Shown one piece after another: positions 1 through 7,774 of a stretch of 64,000 nucleotides of DNA. Under the pieces are notes generated by a model. The model was not told where the DNA came from, made no database searches, and was given only the letters and a program-made list of their open reading frames with translations. The stretch comes from Geodermatophilus sabuli (GTDB lineage Bacteria; Actinomycetota; Actinomycetes; Mycobacteriales; Geodermatophilaceae): positions 124,001-188,000 of the forward strand of contig NZ_JAAGWF010000015.1 of NCBI RefSeq assembly GCF_010686765.1, written 5' to 3'. A program made the translations under genes and the position numbers. Position 1 is the first letter of the stretch. Every line of letters starts with the position of its first letter.

Positions 1-513
1 CACGGAGCCGGTCGGTGCGATACCGGCGGACGACGGTCGGAAGCCGTGCTCGAGGAGGGCCCGCCGTGCGTCGTGGCCACCCTCGGGTGGCTGGACGAAC
101 AACACCCGGACCCCCGTCAAGGTGGCGAGAGCCCTCGCCAGTGCCGGGGCGGCGGCCGTGTCGTCGCTGTCGACGATCGGCCCGTAGGCCACGTAACCGA
201 TTTCGCCGAGACCGCGGACGTGCCGGAGCAGCACCTGGGCTCCCCCGACGAGGTGGCACCCGCGGTGGGCGAACAGATACGTCGAGCGGAACCCCTCGAG
301 CGCCCGGACGCGCGCCCAGACCGAGAGCTGGGTGACGTCGGTGCCGGTCGCGCTCGTCACGAGCCGGTCCCATCGGGCGAGCAGGTCCGGAGCCGGCTCG
401 ACGTGCAGCTGCACCTCCACGTGCGCCGGGTCCGTGGGCACCGGACGGGACGTCATCGGTCCGCTTCCCCGCCCCAGCGCTCCGCGGAGGGCGACGTGCG
501 CCGGCCGGTTCAT
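1..513 (-). CDS. FemAB/GNAT-like aminoacyltransferase, 3' part outside the window
   Basis: The gene is partial: about 171 codons are visible and the C-terminus lies beyond base 1. The visible part resembles the N-terminal half of FemAB/FemX-type acyltransferases, with a TDVTQLSVWARVRALEGF block followed by a beta-strand region containing GEIGYVAYGPIVD. Family members transfer amino acids or acyl groups to lipid-linked glycans or peptidoglycan. The ATG at 513 overlaps the stop of the upstream methyltransferase (ATGA), which suggests translational coupling. An in-frame ATG at 456 has GGGGAAG just upstream and is a real alternative. It is the last visible gene of a dehydrogenase-methyltransferase-FemAB transcription unit. 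A second FemAB-like gene lies at 3690-4730. The acyl substrate is unknown. Confidence 0.72.
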   Translation of the reverse strand, partial: MNRPAHVALRGALGRGSGPMTSRPVPTDPAHVEVQLHVEPAPDLLARWDRLVTSATGTDVTQLSVWARVRALEGFRSTYLFAHRGCHLVGGAQVLLRHVRGLGEIGYVAYGPIVDSDDTAAAPALARALATLTGVRVLFVQPPEGGHDARRALLEHGFRPSSAGIAPTGSV

Positions 514-1223
514 CGGACCGTCGTCCCACGGACGGCGGTCACGAGCACCCAGGGGCTGAGCGCCGGGAGCCGGCACAGACCCAGCCGTCGTTCGACGGCG
601 ACACAGAACGGGACCAGCCGCGAGTCGCTGGCCCGGCCGAACGGGAACCAGCAGAGTCCCCGCTCCGCCTCGATCCGGAAGCCGGCCTCCACCAGACGAC
701 GACGCCAGGGCCGGTACGACGTCTGGTAGTGCTCGTGCTGCCTGCCCTCCCGCAGGCGCCTGCGGGCGCCGGCGGCCCGTCCCCGCAACGACGAACGGTT
801 CCAGGCGACGGTGACCAACCGTCCCCCCGGCACGAGGACGCGGGAGGCCTCCCGGCAGAACCAGTCGGAGTGCGTCACCGGCAGCACCTCGATGCAGACG
901 ACGACCGCCACCGAGTGGTCCGCGGCCGCCAAGGTCTCGTCGTGCGGGTCCACGAGCACGGGCTCGGCGGCCGGGTTCCGCCCCGCGCACGTGGCCAGGG
1001 CCTCCGGGTCGACGTCGACGGCCGTGACCGACCACCCGTGCTCCAGCAGCAGATCGGTCCAGCGGCCTCCGCCGCAGCCGACGTCGAGTGCGTGCTTCGG
1101 CGGCGGCGCAGCTGCCTGTGCCTCGGTGATGGCGTCGGTCTCCGCTGCGACGATGTACCTGCCCCAGGTGCGGTCGGCCACGTCCTCCCAGTACTGGACG
1201 GACCCCAGCGCCGCTGCGGTCAC
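510..1223 (-). CDS. class I SAM-dependent methyltransferase
   Basis: The protein has 237 residues. Motif I is clear (ALDVGCGGGRWTDLL, near residue 45), followed by the acidic ribose-binding position in VTAVDVDPEA and a post-motif CIEVLPV. The fold is that of small-molecule methyltransferases found in polysaccharide loci, where they O-methylate sugars or cap chains. That role here is inferred from context only. GTG 1223 overlaps the stop of the nucleotide-sugar dehydrogenase (GTGA), so translation is probably coupled. An open frame continues upstream to 1301, but that part lies inside the dehydrogenase gene and is not likely to be translated. The C-terminus is basic and lacks a recognisable second domain. 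Confidence 0.85.
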   Translation of the reverse strand: MTAAALGSVQYWEDVADRTWGRYIVAAETDAITEAQAAAPPPKHALDVGCGGGRWTDLLLEHGWSVTAVDVDPEALATCAGRNPAAEPVLVDPHDETLAAADHSVAVVVCIEVLPVTHSDWFCREASRVLVPGGRLVTVAWNRSSLRGRAAGARRRLREGRQHEHYQTSYRPWRRRLVEAGFRIEAERGLCWFPFGRASDSRLVPFCVAVERRLGLCRLPALSPWVLVTAVRGTTVR

Positions 1224-2491
1224 AGCCGGTCCACCGCCTCGGCCCGCACCCGGTTGCGGGTGTCCAGGACGTGGTCGGCGTGCCGCTCCAGCACGTCCCA
1301 CGGCAGGTCGTCGTGGTCGGTGAGGACGATCACCAGGTCGGCCGCGGCGATCTGGTCGGCCGTCCCCTCGACCAGGTCCACGCCGGCCGGCACGAGGGCC
1401 GGGTCGACCAGCGGGTCGATGGCGGAGAGCCGGGCACCGAGCAGCTGCAGTCGCCGGGCGACGACCAGGGCGGGGGACTGCCGGGCGTCGCCGGAGTTGC
1501 GCTTGTACGCCAGGCCGGCGAGCAGCACCGCGCTGTCCTTGACCGCCTTGCTGCGGTTGTTCAGGTGCTCGGCCGCCCGGGCCACGACGTAGTCGGGCAT
1601 GTGGTCGTTAATGTCGTTCGCGGTCTCGATGAACCGGAAGGCCTGGCCCAGCGACCGGCGGACCTGCCAGGACAGGTACGACGGGTCGATGGGGAGGCAG
1701 TGCCCTCCCACGCCTGGTCCGGGGGTGAACGGCATGAAGCCGAACGGCTTGGTGCTCGCGGCCTCGATGACCGACCACACGTCGACGCCGAGCCCGTGGC
1801 AGAAGATCGCCAGCTCGTTGACCAGCGCGATGTTCACGTGCCGGAACGTGTTCTCCAGCAGCTTCGCGAGCTCCGCCTCGCGGATGCCCTTCACCGGGAC
1901 CACCCGGTCGACCAGCGTGCTGTAGAACTCGGCCACCGCCTTGGCCGACACGTCGTCCACACCCGCGACGATCTTGGGCGTGTTGCGGAAGTTCCACGTC
2001 GGGTTGGACGGATCGATCCGCTCCGGGCTGTACCCCACCTGGTAGTCCAGACCGGCACGCAGCGGTCCGCCGCGTTCCAGCAACGGGACGAACACGTCGT
2101 CCGTCGTGCCGGGATAGGTCGTCGACTCGAGGACCACCAGGCAGCCGGGGGAGACGTGGGGGGCCAGCGCGGTGGCCGCCGACTCCACGTAGGCGAGGTC
2201 CGGCGCGCCGTCCCGCAGGGGCGTCGGCACCGTCACGACGGCGACGTCGAAGCCGGCGAGGTCCCCCGCCTCCGTCGTGGGCCGGAACCGGCCGGTGGCC
2301 AGCGCCGCCGCCACGTCGCCGTCGGTGACGTCGTCGATGTAGGTACGGCCGGACGTCAGCCGGTCGACCCGGGACCGGTCGACGTCGAACCCGACGACGT
2401 CGAAGCCCACCTCGACGGCTCGCATGGAGAGGGGCAGGCCCACGTAGCCCTGCCCCACCACCGCCAGGCGGCGGCGCTCGGAGTTGGTCAT
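1220..2491 (-). CDS. UDP-sugar 6-dehydrogenase of the WecC/WbpA/TviB type
   Basis: The protein has 423 residues. It oxidises C6 of a nucleotide sugar to the uronic acid with two NAD per turnover. The N-terminal Rossmann motif is GQGYVG (residues 13-18), the substrate segment is ESTTYPGTT, and the catalytic cysteine is Cys265 in GVGGHCLPIDP. The late LAGLAYKRNSGDARQSPA block resembles UDP-GlcNAc/UDP-ManNAc dehydrogenases more than UDP-glucose dehydrogenase. ATG 2491 was chosen because AAGGAGG lies 6-7 nt upstream; the longer open frame to 2614 enters the divergent lipoprotein gene. With the DegT aminotransferase and Gfo/Idh/MocA oxidoreductase of this locus it could start synthesis of an amino-uronic acid sugar. 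That pathway is an inference. Confidence 0.92.
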   Translation of the reverse strand: MTNSERRRLAVVGQGYVGLPLSMRAVEVGFDVVGFDVDRSRVDRLTSGRTYIDDVTDGDVAAALATGRFRPTTEAGDLAGFDVAVVTVPTPLRDGAPDLAYVESAATALAPHVSPGCLVVLESTTYPGTTDDVFVPLLERGGPLRAGLDYQVGYSPERIDPSNPTWNFRNTPKIVAGVDDVSAKAVAEFYSTLVDRVVPVKGIREAELAKLLENTFRHVNIALVNELAIFCHGLGVDVWSVIEAASTKPFGFMPFTPGPGVGGHCLPIDPSYLSWQVRRSLGQAFRFIETANDINDHMPDYVVARAAEHLNNRSKAVKDSAVLLAGLAYKRNSGDARQSPALVVARRLQLLGARLSAIDPLVDPALVPAGVDLVEGTADQIAAADLVIVLTDHDDLPWDVLERHADHVLDTRNRVRAEAVDRL

Positions 2492-2583
2492 GGGGACCTC
2501 CTTGTGGGGGACTGGATGAACGTTCACCGAGGTCACGGCTGTGATCGCCGCTACCATCGGTCGACGAACCGGTATCGGGAGGG

Positions 2584-3657
2584 GTGGCTGTCCTGGCACA
2601 GCAGCGGAGAGCACCGGTGTCGGTCGTCCTCGCGCTCGCCGCCCTGCTGGTCACCGGGTGCACGGCCGAGGCGGGAGGGCCGGGTCCGACCCCCTCGGCG
2701 CCGGCCACCGGCGGCTCCGCCGACTGCACGATGACCGTGGCGACGCCGGACCAGGCGCGCGGTGTCCTCGCCAGCGCCCGGCCCGGGTCCGTCGTCTGCG
2801 TCACGGCCGACCTGCCGGACACCGACCTGGTCCTGCGCCGGTCCGGCGAGGACGGGCAGCCGATCGTGCTCACCGCTGAGGGAGCCACCGTGCGGTCGGT
2901 CACGGTCGAGGGCCGCGACGTCGTCGTCCAGGGCCTCACCGTCGTGGGCGGGGAGGGCATCGACCTGCGTGGCGCGAGCCTCGTCGCCCGGGACAACCGG
3001 GTGGTCCGCGCCTCGCAGGACGGGATCTCCTGCGAGGAGGAGTGCGCCGACGTGCTGATCGAGCGCAACACCGTCGAGGAGACCGACGGTTCCGGCATCA
3101 TCGTCGAGGGCCAGCGGATAGCGATCCGGGGCAACGACGTGAGCGGCTCCGTGCGCCGCGAGGCCGGGGACGCCGACGGCCTGCGGTTCTTCGGCAGCGA
3201 CATCGAGATCAGCGGGAACACCGTCCACGACATCAAGGACGACGGGTACGTCGGCGAGCCGCCGCACACCGACTGCTTCCAGACCTTCGACAACAGCCGG
3301 ATCCCCACCGTCCGCGCCGTCATCACCGACAACGTCTGTCGCAACGTCGATGCGCAGTGCCTCATCGCGACGGCCGAGGAGTCGGGGGACGACGGGGAGA
3401 TCGGCCGTTCCAGCGACATCCGGTTCACCGGGAACCAGTGCCAGGTCGAGGGTTCCCAGGCGTTGCTGATCCAGTGGTTCCCGCAGGTCGTGGTCCGGGG
3501 CAACAGCTTCGACGGCCCCTTCCTCGACCGCGCCGCGATCTTCCTGGACGGGTCGACCGGCGGGGAGTTCACCGGCAACACCGTCGTGGACGGAGTGGAG
3601 CCCTACGAGGTGGACGCCTCGTCCCGGGAGGGTTTCCGGGCAGAGGGGCAGGACTGA
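2584..3657 (+). CDS. secreted lipoprotein with right-handed parallel beta-helix
   Basis: The protein has 357 residues. It begins with a lipoprotein signal: basic QQRR, a hydrophobic stretch, then the lipobox LVTGC at about residue 27. The rest is a run of short repeated rungs (phrases such as VEGRDVVVQGLTVVG, IAIRGNDVSG, IEISGNTVHD, DIRFTGNQCQ and VVVRGNSFDG), typical of pectate-lyase-like or PbH1 beta-helices. These usually bind or cleave polysaccharides. No catalytic set can be assigned. GTG 2584 is preferred because it includes the basic n-region; GTG 2617 has a better ribosome site (GGAGAG). The gene is divergent from the sugar dehydrogenase and convergent with a FemAB-like gene, and is the only plus-strand gene in the polysaccharide locus. 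It may act on the exported polymer. Confidence 0.85.
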   Translation: MAVLAQQRRAPVSVVLALAALLVTGCTAEAGGPGPTPSAPATGGSADCTMTVATPDQARGVLASARPGSVVCVTADLPDTDLVLRRSGEDGQPIVLTAEGATVRSVTVEGRDVVVQGLTVVGGEGIDLRGASLVARDNRVVRASQDGISCEEECADVLIERNTVEETDGSGIIVEGQRIAIRGNDVSGSVRREAGDADGLRFFGSDIEISGNTVHDIKDDGYVGEPPHTDCFQTFDNSRIPTVRAVITDNVCRNVDAQCLIATAEESGDDGEIGRSSDIRFTGNQCQVEGSQALLIQWFPQVVVRGNSFDGPFLDRAAIFLDGSTGGEFTGNTVVDGVEPYEVDASSREGFRAEGQD

Positions 3658-3689
3658 CCCCGGTCCGCTGACCCGCCGCTGCGCCGCCA

Positions 3690-4730
3690 TCAGCAGAAGT
3701 ACCGGTAGAGGGCCGCGCCGGCCCGTGCGGTGACGTCGTCCGGGACGGACGGGTCGGTCATGAGGTCGGTGACCACGCGGAGCGTGTGCTCCACGTCGGC
3801 CGACCGGCCGACCGGGGGACCGCCGGCGTTCAGGGTCCGGATCCGCCCCTCCGTGCTGGCCCACTTCCGCTTGTAGGCGACCAGTCCGGGCTGGTCCAGG
3901 TCGGACAGGCCCCAGTCCAGTGCGCGCAGCCCGCGCTCGGACGCCCACTGGATGAGCGCCCAGTGGATCGCGTCGTTGGGCCGCAGGGCGAGGTGCTCGG
4001 CGCGCGAGGCGCCGAACTTGTAGTAGACGGTGTCCTGCCAGACCAGGTAGAGGGCGCCGGCGACCGGCCGGCCGTCGACGAGGGCCAGGGCCGTCCGGAC
4101 GCCGTCGGCGGGGGCGAACGCCTTCCAGATGCGCTCGAACAGCTCGGCGGGCTGGGCGAGCAGCCGGTACTTCCGCTTGCGCAGTTCCACGTGCAGGCGG
4201 TGCAGCTCCTGCACCGCCTCCGACCCGGCGCTGAGGACCACCTCCACGCCCGACCGCTCGGCGGTCGCGATGTTGCGTCGGGTCTGCGACCGGAACGACC
4301 GGTGCACCGCGTCGAGGGGCCGGTCCAGGCGTGTCTCGTGCCAGGCGGCCTCACCGACCACGGTGAACCGGGCGTCGCCGTCCGGTGCGGCACCGGCCAG
4401 GCTCCGGACGGTCACCGGCAGGTCGCCGGCGAGGAGGCGCCCGGAGACGGCCGACCAGGCCTGCGCGTCGGCGGCCACGGGCTCCGCCCGGTCGCAGAAC
4501 GGCAGCACCGACCGCCGCTGGCCCCGGAGGTCGCGCACGTCGACCCACGCGACCCCCGCGACCGGACGTCCCGCCGGCGCCACGACGACGTCCGCCGTCG
4601 GCTCGAACCCGTAGGTGTCGCAGACCGCGCCGATCCAGGGCGGCGAGGTGAACAGGCTGCCGCCGGGCCCGCTGACCAGGGCCTCCCACCGGGGATCGGT
4701 CCGCGGGTCGACGCGCAGGGGGCCGGTCAC
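3690..4730 (-). CDS. FemAB-like GNAT acyltransferase of the polysaccharide locus
   Basis: The protein has 346 residues and two acyltransferase-like halves. The first contains GSLFTSPPWIGAVCDTYGFE. The second, containing SQTRRNIATAERSGVEV, VAGALYLVWQDTVYYKFGA and RPNDAIHWALIQWASERG, matches the FemAB/CelD-like GNAT pattern of exopolysaccharide clusters. Such proteins are thought to acylate or aminoacylate glycans; no substrate can be read from the sequence. GTG 4730 overlaps the stop of the upstream glycosyltransferase (GTGA), making it the last gene of the long minus-strand operon that starts at the oxidoreductase. It ends 32 bp from the stop of the convergent lipoprotein gene. Confidence 0.82.
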   Translation of the reverse strand: MTGPLRVDPRTDPRWEALVSGPGGSLFTSPPWIGAVCDTYGFEPTADVVVAPAGRPVAGVAWVDVRDLRGQRRSVLPFCDRAEPVAADAQAWSAVSGRLLAGDLPVTVRSLAGAAPDGDARFTVVGEAAWHETRLDRPLDAVHRSFRSQTRRNIATAERSGVEVVLSAGSEAVQELHRLHVELRKRKYRLLAQPAELFERIWKAFAPADGVRTALALVDGRPVAGALYLVWQDTVYYKFGASRAEHLALRPNDAIHWALIQWASERGLRALDWGLSDLDQPGLVAYKRKWASTEGRIRTLNAGGPPVGRSADVEHTLRVVTDLMTDPSVPDDVTARAGAALYRYFC

Positions 4731-5701
4731 GACGCCAGCCCGAACGCCGGTGGGCTGTCGGTGCGCAGCACCCCGCACCCCACGGCGTCGAGGAGGTCCT
4801 CGACCGTGAGCTGCGCCGGGTCGCGGTGGACGGCGAGGCCGCGGCGCTGCAGCTCGTCGGCCAGCTGGGGCTGGTGGTCGTCGCCCGCCTCGCCGAGCGC
4901 GGCCGAGCGGGCGGCGAGGACCGGACGACGGCCGGCCGCCAGGGCCGTCAGCGCCGAGCCGACACCCGCGTGGGCCACCACCAGGTCGGCGACCCGCATC
5001 GCCGCCGCCAGGTCACCGGAGTCCACGAACGGGACGGCGTCGATCGGCAGGTGGCCGGTCGGTGTGCAGCCGGTCTGCCAGAGGACCTCGACCGGCCGTC
5101 CGGTGGCGCCGGCCAGCGGCCCGTCCGGGGCCAGCAGGGGTGCCAGCCGGTCGATCAACCGGCCGAAGGGGAACTCCGCCGCCGTCCCGACGGTGACGAC
5201 GACCCGGACGACGTCCCCCAGGGGGCGGCGCGCCGGGTCGGGCAGGTGACTGTCGAACACGCTCCCGCCGTGCTGCCAGCGGGGCCCGGTCCAGGCGGCG
5301 TACTGCGTGTAGCGCCGGATCGCGGGGACCCACTGCAGCACCCGGCCCGTCCGGGACGGCGCCGCGACCCGGGCGGCACTCTCGATGTAGTGGCAGTCCA
5401 CCCCCCGCGCGGCGAGGTAGGGCAGGTAGCCCAGGGCGATGCCCGAGCCGGTGGAGACGACGCGGGTGAGCTCGCGCTCGCGCCACAGCCGGTGGGCGGT
5501 CGGCACGCACGCGGCGACGTCGCGGGCGTTGCCCACCCGCACGTACGGGACGTACTCCACGTCCCGGCCGCCGAGCAGGGAACGGCTCTGCTGGTTCTCG
5601 TGCGTGACCCACACGTCGTGGCCGTCGGGTGGGATGCGGCCGGCCAGGGAGACCAGCTGCTCGAGGTGGCCCCCGGTCGTGGCGAGGAAGAGCGTCGTCA
5701 T
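4727..5701 (-). CDS. fused Alg14/Alg13-like (PssD-PssE) glycosyltransferase
   Basis: The protein has 324 residues and two halves that are separate proteins in many organisms. The N-terminal half starts FLATTGGHLEQLVSLA, the Alg14/PssD membrane-anchor signature, and contains VVSTGSGIALGYLPYLAA. The C-terminal half is a GT28-type donor domain with VTVGTAAEFPFGRLIDRL and VADLVVAHAGVGSALTAL, as in Alg13/PssE. Together these proteins add a second sugar to an undecaprenyl-diphospho-sugar at the cytoplasmic membrane. ATG 5701 overlaps the stop of the sugar-phosphate transferase gene (ATGA), which fits the order in which the two enzymes would act. The donor sugar is unknown. Confidence 0.85.
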   Translation of the reverse strand: MTTLFLATTGGHLEQLVSLAGRIPPDGHDVWVTHENQQSRSLLGGRDVEYVPYVRVGNARDVAACVPTAHRLWRERELTRVVSTGSGIALGYLPYLAARGVDCHYIESAARVAAPSRTGRVLQWVPAIRRYTQYAAWTGPRWQHGGSVFDSHLPDPARRPLGDVVRVVVTVGTAAEFPFGRLIDRLAPLLAPDGPLAGATGRPVEVLWQTGCTPTGHLPIDAVPFVDSGDLAAAMRVADLVVAHAGVGSALTALAAGRRPVLAARSAALGEAGDDHQPQLADELQRRGLAVHRDPAQLTVEDLLDAVGCGVLRTDSPPAFGLAS

Positions 5702-6354
5702 CGTGCGCCTCCGCCCCGCAGCAGCGCGGGCACCGTGAGCAGCAGGATCTTCAGGTCCCGGGCCAGCCCGCGATCGCGCACGTAGGCCAGGTCGAGCGCC
5801 AGCATGTCGAGCGTGCCCACCGCACTGCGGGCCGTGACCTGCCACAGGCCGGTGAGCCCGGGCGGCACGGAGAAGCGGGCGTCGAACTCGGCGGGGAACA
5901 GCTCCGCCTCCCAGGGCAGGCACGGCCGCGGGCCGACCAGGGTCATGTCCCCGCGCACGACGTTGAACAGCTGCGGGAGCTCGTCGAGGCTGGTCCGGCG
6001 CAGGAAGTGCCCCGAGCGGGTGACCCGCGGGTCGGCGTCCAGCTTGGTGCTGCCGTTCCGCGCGGTGTCCTCGCCGCGGAGCTCGGCCGCGATCAGTGCG
6101 CGGTGCGCACCGTCGTCCCCGCCGACGACCATCGACCGGAACTTGTAGGCCGTGAACGGCCGTCGGGACAGGCCGACGCGCTCCTGCCGGAGCAGGGCCG
6201 GACCCGGGCTGTCCAGGCGCACCCACAGCGCGAGGACCACCAGCAGCGGCGAGAGCACCACCAGCCCCAGCAGGGCGAGGACGAGGTCGAGGACGCGGCG
6301 TACCCGTCCCTCCCACCGCGGCGGGTGCCCCACCGCCGTCGTCTCAACGATCAT
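5698..6354 (-). CDS. initiating undecaprenyl-phosphate sugar-1-phosphate transferase
   Basis: The protein has 218 residues. One N-terminal membrane segment ([20 protein letters not shown], residues about 22-41) precedes the bacterial sugar transferase domain: KFRSM, then [20 protein letters not shown], then VGPRP, and PGLTGLWQV. This is the short monotopic WcaJ/PglC-like catalytic form without the N-terminal four-helix bundle. It moves a sugar phosphate from a UDP-sugar to undecaprenyl phosphate and so starts the repeat unit. ATG 6354 has GGGAGG seven bases upstream and overlaps the polymerase gene by 11 bp. Its frame continues upstream without support. Confidence 0.93.
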   Translation of the reverse strand: MIVETTAVGHPPRWEGRVRRVLDLVLALLGLVVLSPLLVVLALWVRLDSPGPALLRQERVGLSRRPFTAYKFRSMVVGGDDGAHRALIAAELRGEDTARNGSTKLDADPRVTRSGHFLRRTSLDELPQLFNVVRGDMTLVGPRPCLPWEAELFPAEFDARFSVPPGLTGLWQVTARSAVGTLDMLALDLAYVRDRGLARDLKILLLTVPALLRGGGAR

Positions 6355-7774
6355 CGGACCTCCCACCGACCACGGCCAGGTACACGAACAGCAGGTCACC
6401 GGCTCCCCGGAGCACGAGGTGGATGTCGATCAGCGACAGCACCAGGACCATCCACCACGCCGCCCAGAGCGCCGAGCCGAAGGCGCCGGCGGCATCGGGC
6501 CGGGCGGCGACGCGGCGGGCGTGCCGGAACACGTGGACCGACAGCCAGACGAAGCCCAGCAGCAGGGGGATCCCACCGACCCAGAGGAACTGCAGGTAGC
6601 CGTACTCGAGGTAGATCAGCTCCCGCCAGGTCTCCGGTGCGGGCAGGACCGAGTTGGGTCCGACCCCCAGCACCCAGCGGGAGTCCCCGAGGCCCGGCAG
6701 GTAGAAGGTGGTCAGGTTGTCCCAGCGGCCGAGCCAGCTCCGTGGGACGCCGAAGCCGTCGCCGAACTGGGACAGCCGCGCGAGGAACGCCGGCATGCCC
6801 GCGAGCGCGGCCAGGACGAGGAGGGGGAGGAGCCGGAGGGCCAGTCGCCGCAGGTGCCGGTGCTGGTAGAGCATCGCGGCGCCCACCACGGCGGCCGAGG
6901 CCCAGGTGGAGAACTGGCCCGCGGCGAACGCGCCCGCGACCAGCGGCAGCCCCAGGACGATGAGCTCCCGGCGACCGACCAGCCCGCGCAGCCCCATGGC
7001 CACCAGCAGGGCCAGCGCCAGCACGACGTAGTCACCCGTGGCGATGGGCGAGGCCAGCGTGGTCGTCCCCCGCTCGAGCAGGTCGTCGGGGTTGCCGTCG
7101 CCCAGCCAGTACGTCTGGAGCAGCGCGACGACCGGGGAGACCCCCGCCGTCTGCAGCACGGCGATGACGCCGAGGACGGCGGCCGGCCACGTGATGGCAC
7201 GGACCAGCCAGAGCCGGTGTGTGTCCGTCCGGACCGTGGCCCGCACCAGCACGAGCAGGGCGACCAGCTTGCAGATCGGCAGCACCGCGGTCAGGTCGTC
7301 GCCACCGGGCGTCAGCCCCCGCAGCAGCAGCCAGCTCACCGGCCACAGGGTGGACAGCAGCACGAAGACGGCGAGCGGGACGTCGAGCGGGCGCAGCCGG
7401 GGGGAGACCTCGTCGCCCCGGACGAACCGGAGGTAGCCGCCGGTCGCGGCGCCGGCCAGCAGCAGGGCCAGGAGCGCCTCGTTCGGGCGGGCGAACGGGA
7501 TGAGCACGTCCCGGTCGATGCCGGCCAGGAAGGGCAGGGTGACGAGGTAGACGTAGACGGCGGCGACCGGGTGCAGCGCGACCACGACGACGAGCAGGAA
7601 GCCGGCCACGACCAGCGCACCGACGGCGCCCAGCAGGGCGGCGGCACCGCCGGCCAGCACGGCGGCGCCGGCACAGAGGACGACGGGGCCGGCGGACCGG
7701 CGCGTCCGCGGCGCCGGGGTCGGGTCGACGGGCTGGGCGACGGCGGTCCCCCGGCCGGTCTCGGTGACGGTCAT
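6344..7774 (-). CDS. O-antigen ligase/polymerase (Wzy-like) membrane protein
   Basis: The protein has 476 residues with roughly ten to twelve predicted membrane segments. A large extracytoplasmic region contains WLGRWDNLTTFYLPG and GVGPNSVLPAPETWRE, the region where O-antigen ligases and Wzy polymerases carry their WaaL-like loop. Its position between the flippase gene and the initiating transferase gene supports polymerisation of lipid-linked repeat units outside the membrane. ATG 7774 overlaps the stop of the flippase gene (ATGA). Sequence conservation in this family is low, so polymerase versus ligase cannot be settled. Confidence 0.82.
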   Translation of the reverse strand: MTVTETGRGTAVAQPVDPTPAPRTRRSAGPVVLCAGAAVLAGGAAALLGAVGALVVAGFLLVVVVALHPVAAVYVYLVTLPFLAGIDRDVLIPFARPNEALLALLLAGAATGGYLRFVRGDEVSPRLRPLDVPLAVFVLLSTLWPVSWLLLRGLTPGGDDLTAVLPICKLVALLVLVRATVRTDTHRLWLVRAITWPAAVLGVIAVLQTAGVSPVVALLQTYWLGDGNPDDLLERGTTTLASPIATGDYVVLALALLVAMGLRGLVGRRELIVLGLPLVAGAFAAGQFSTWASAAVVGAAMLYQHRHLRRLALRLLPLLVLAALAGMPAFLARLSQFGDGFGVPRSWLGRWDNLTTFYLPGLGDSRWVLGVGPNSVLPAPETWRELIYLEYGYLQFLWVGGIPLLLGFVWLSVHVFRHARRVAARPDAAGAFGSALWAAWWMVLVLSLIDIHLVLRGAGDLLFVYLAVVGGRSDDR

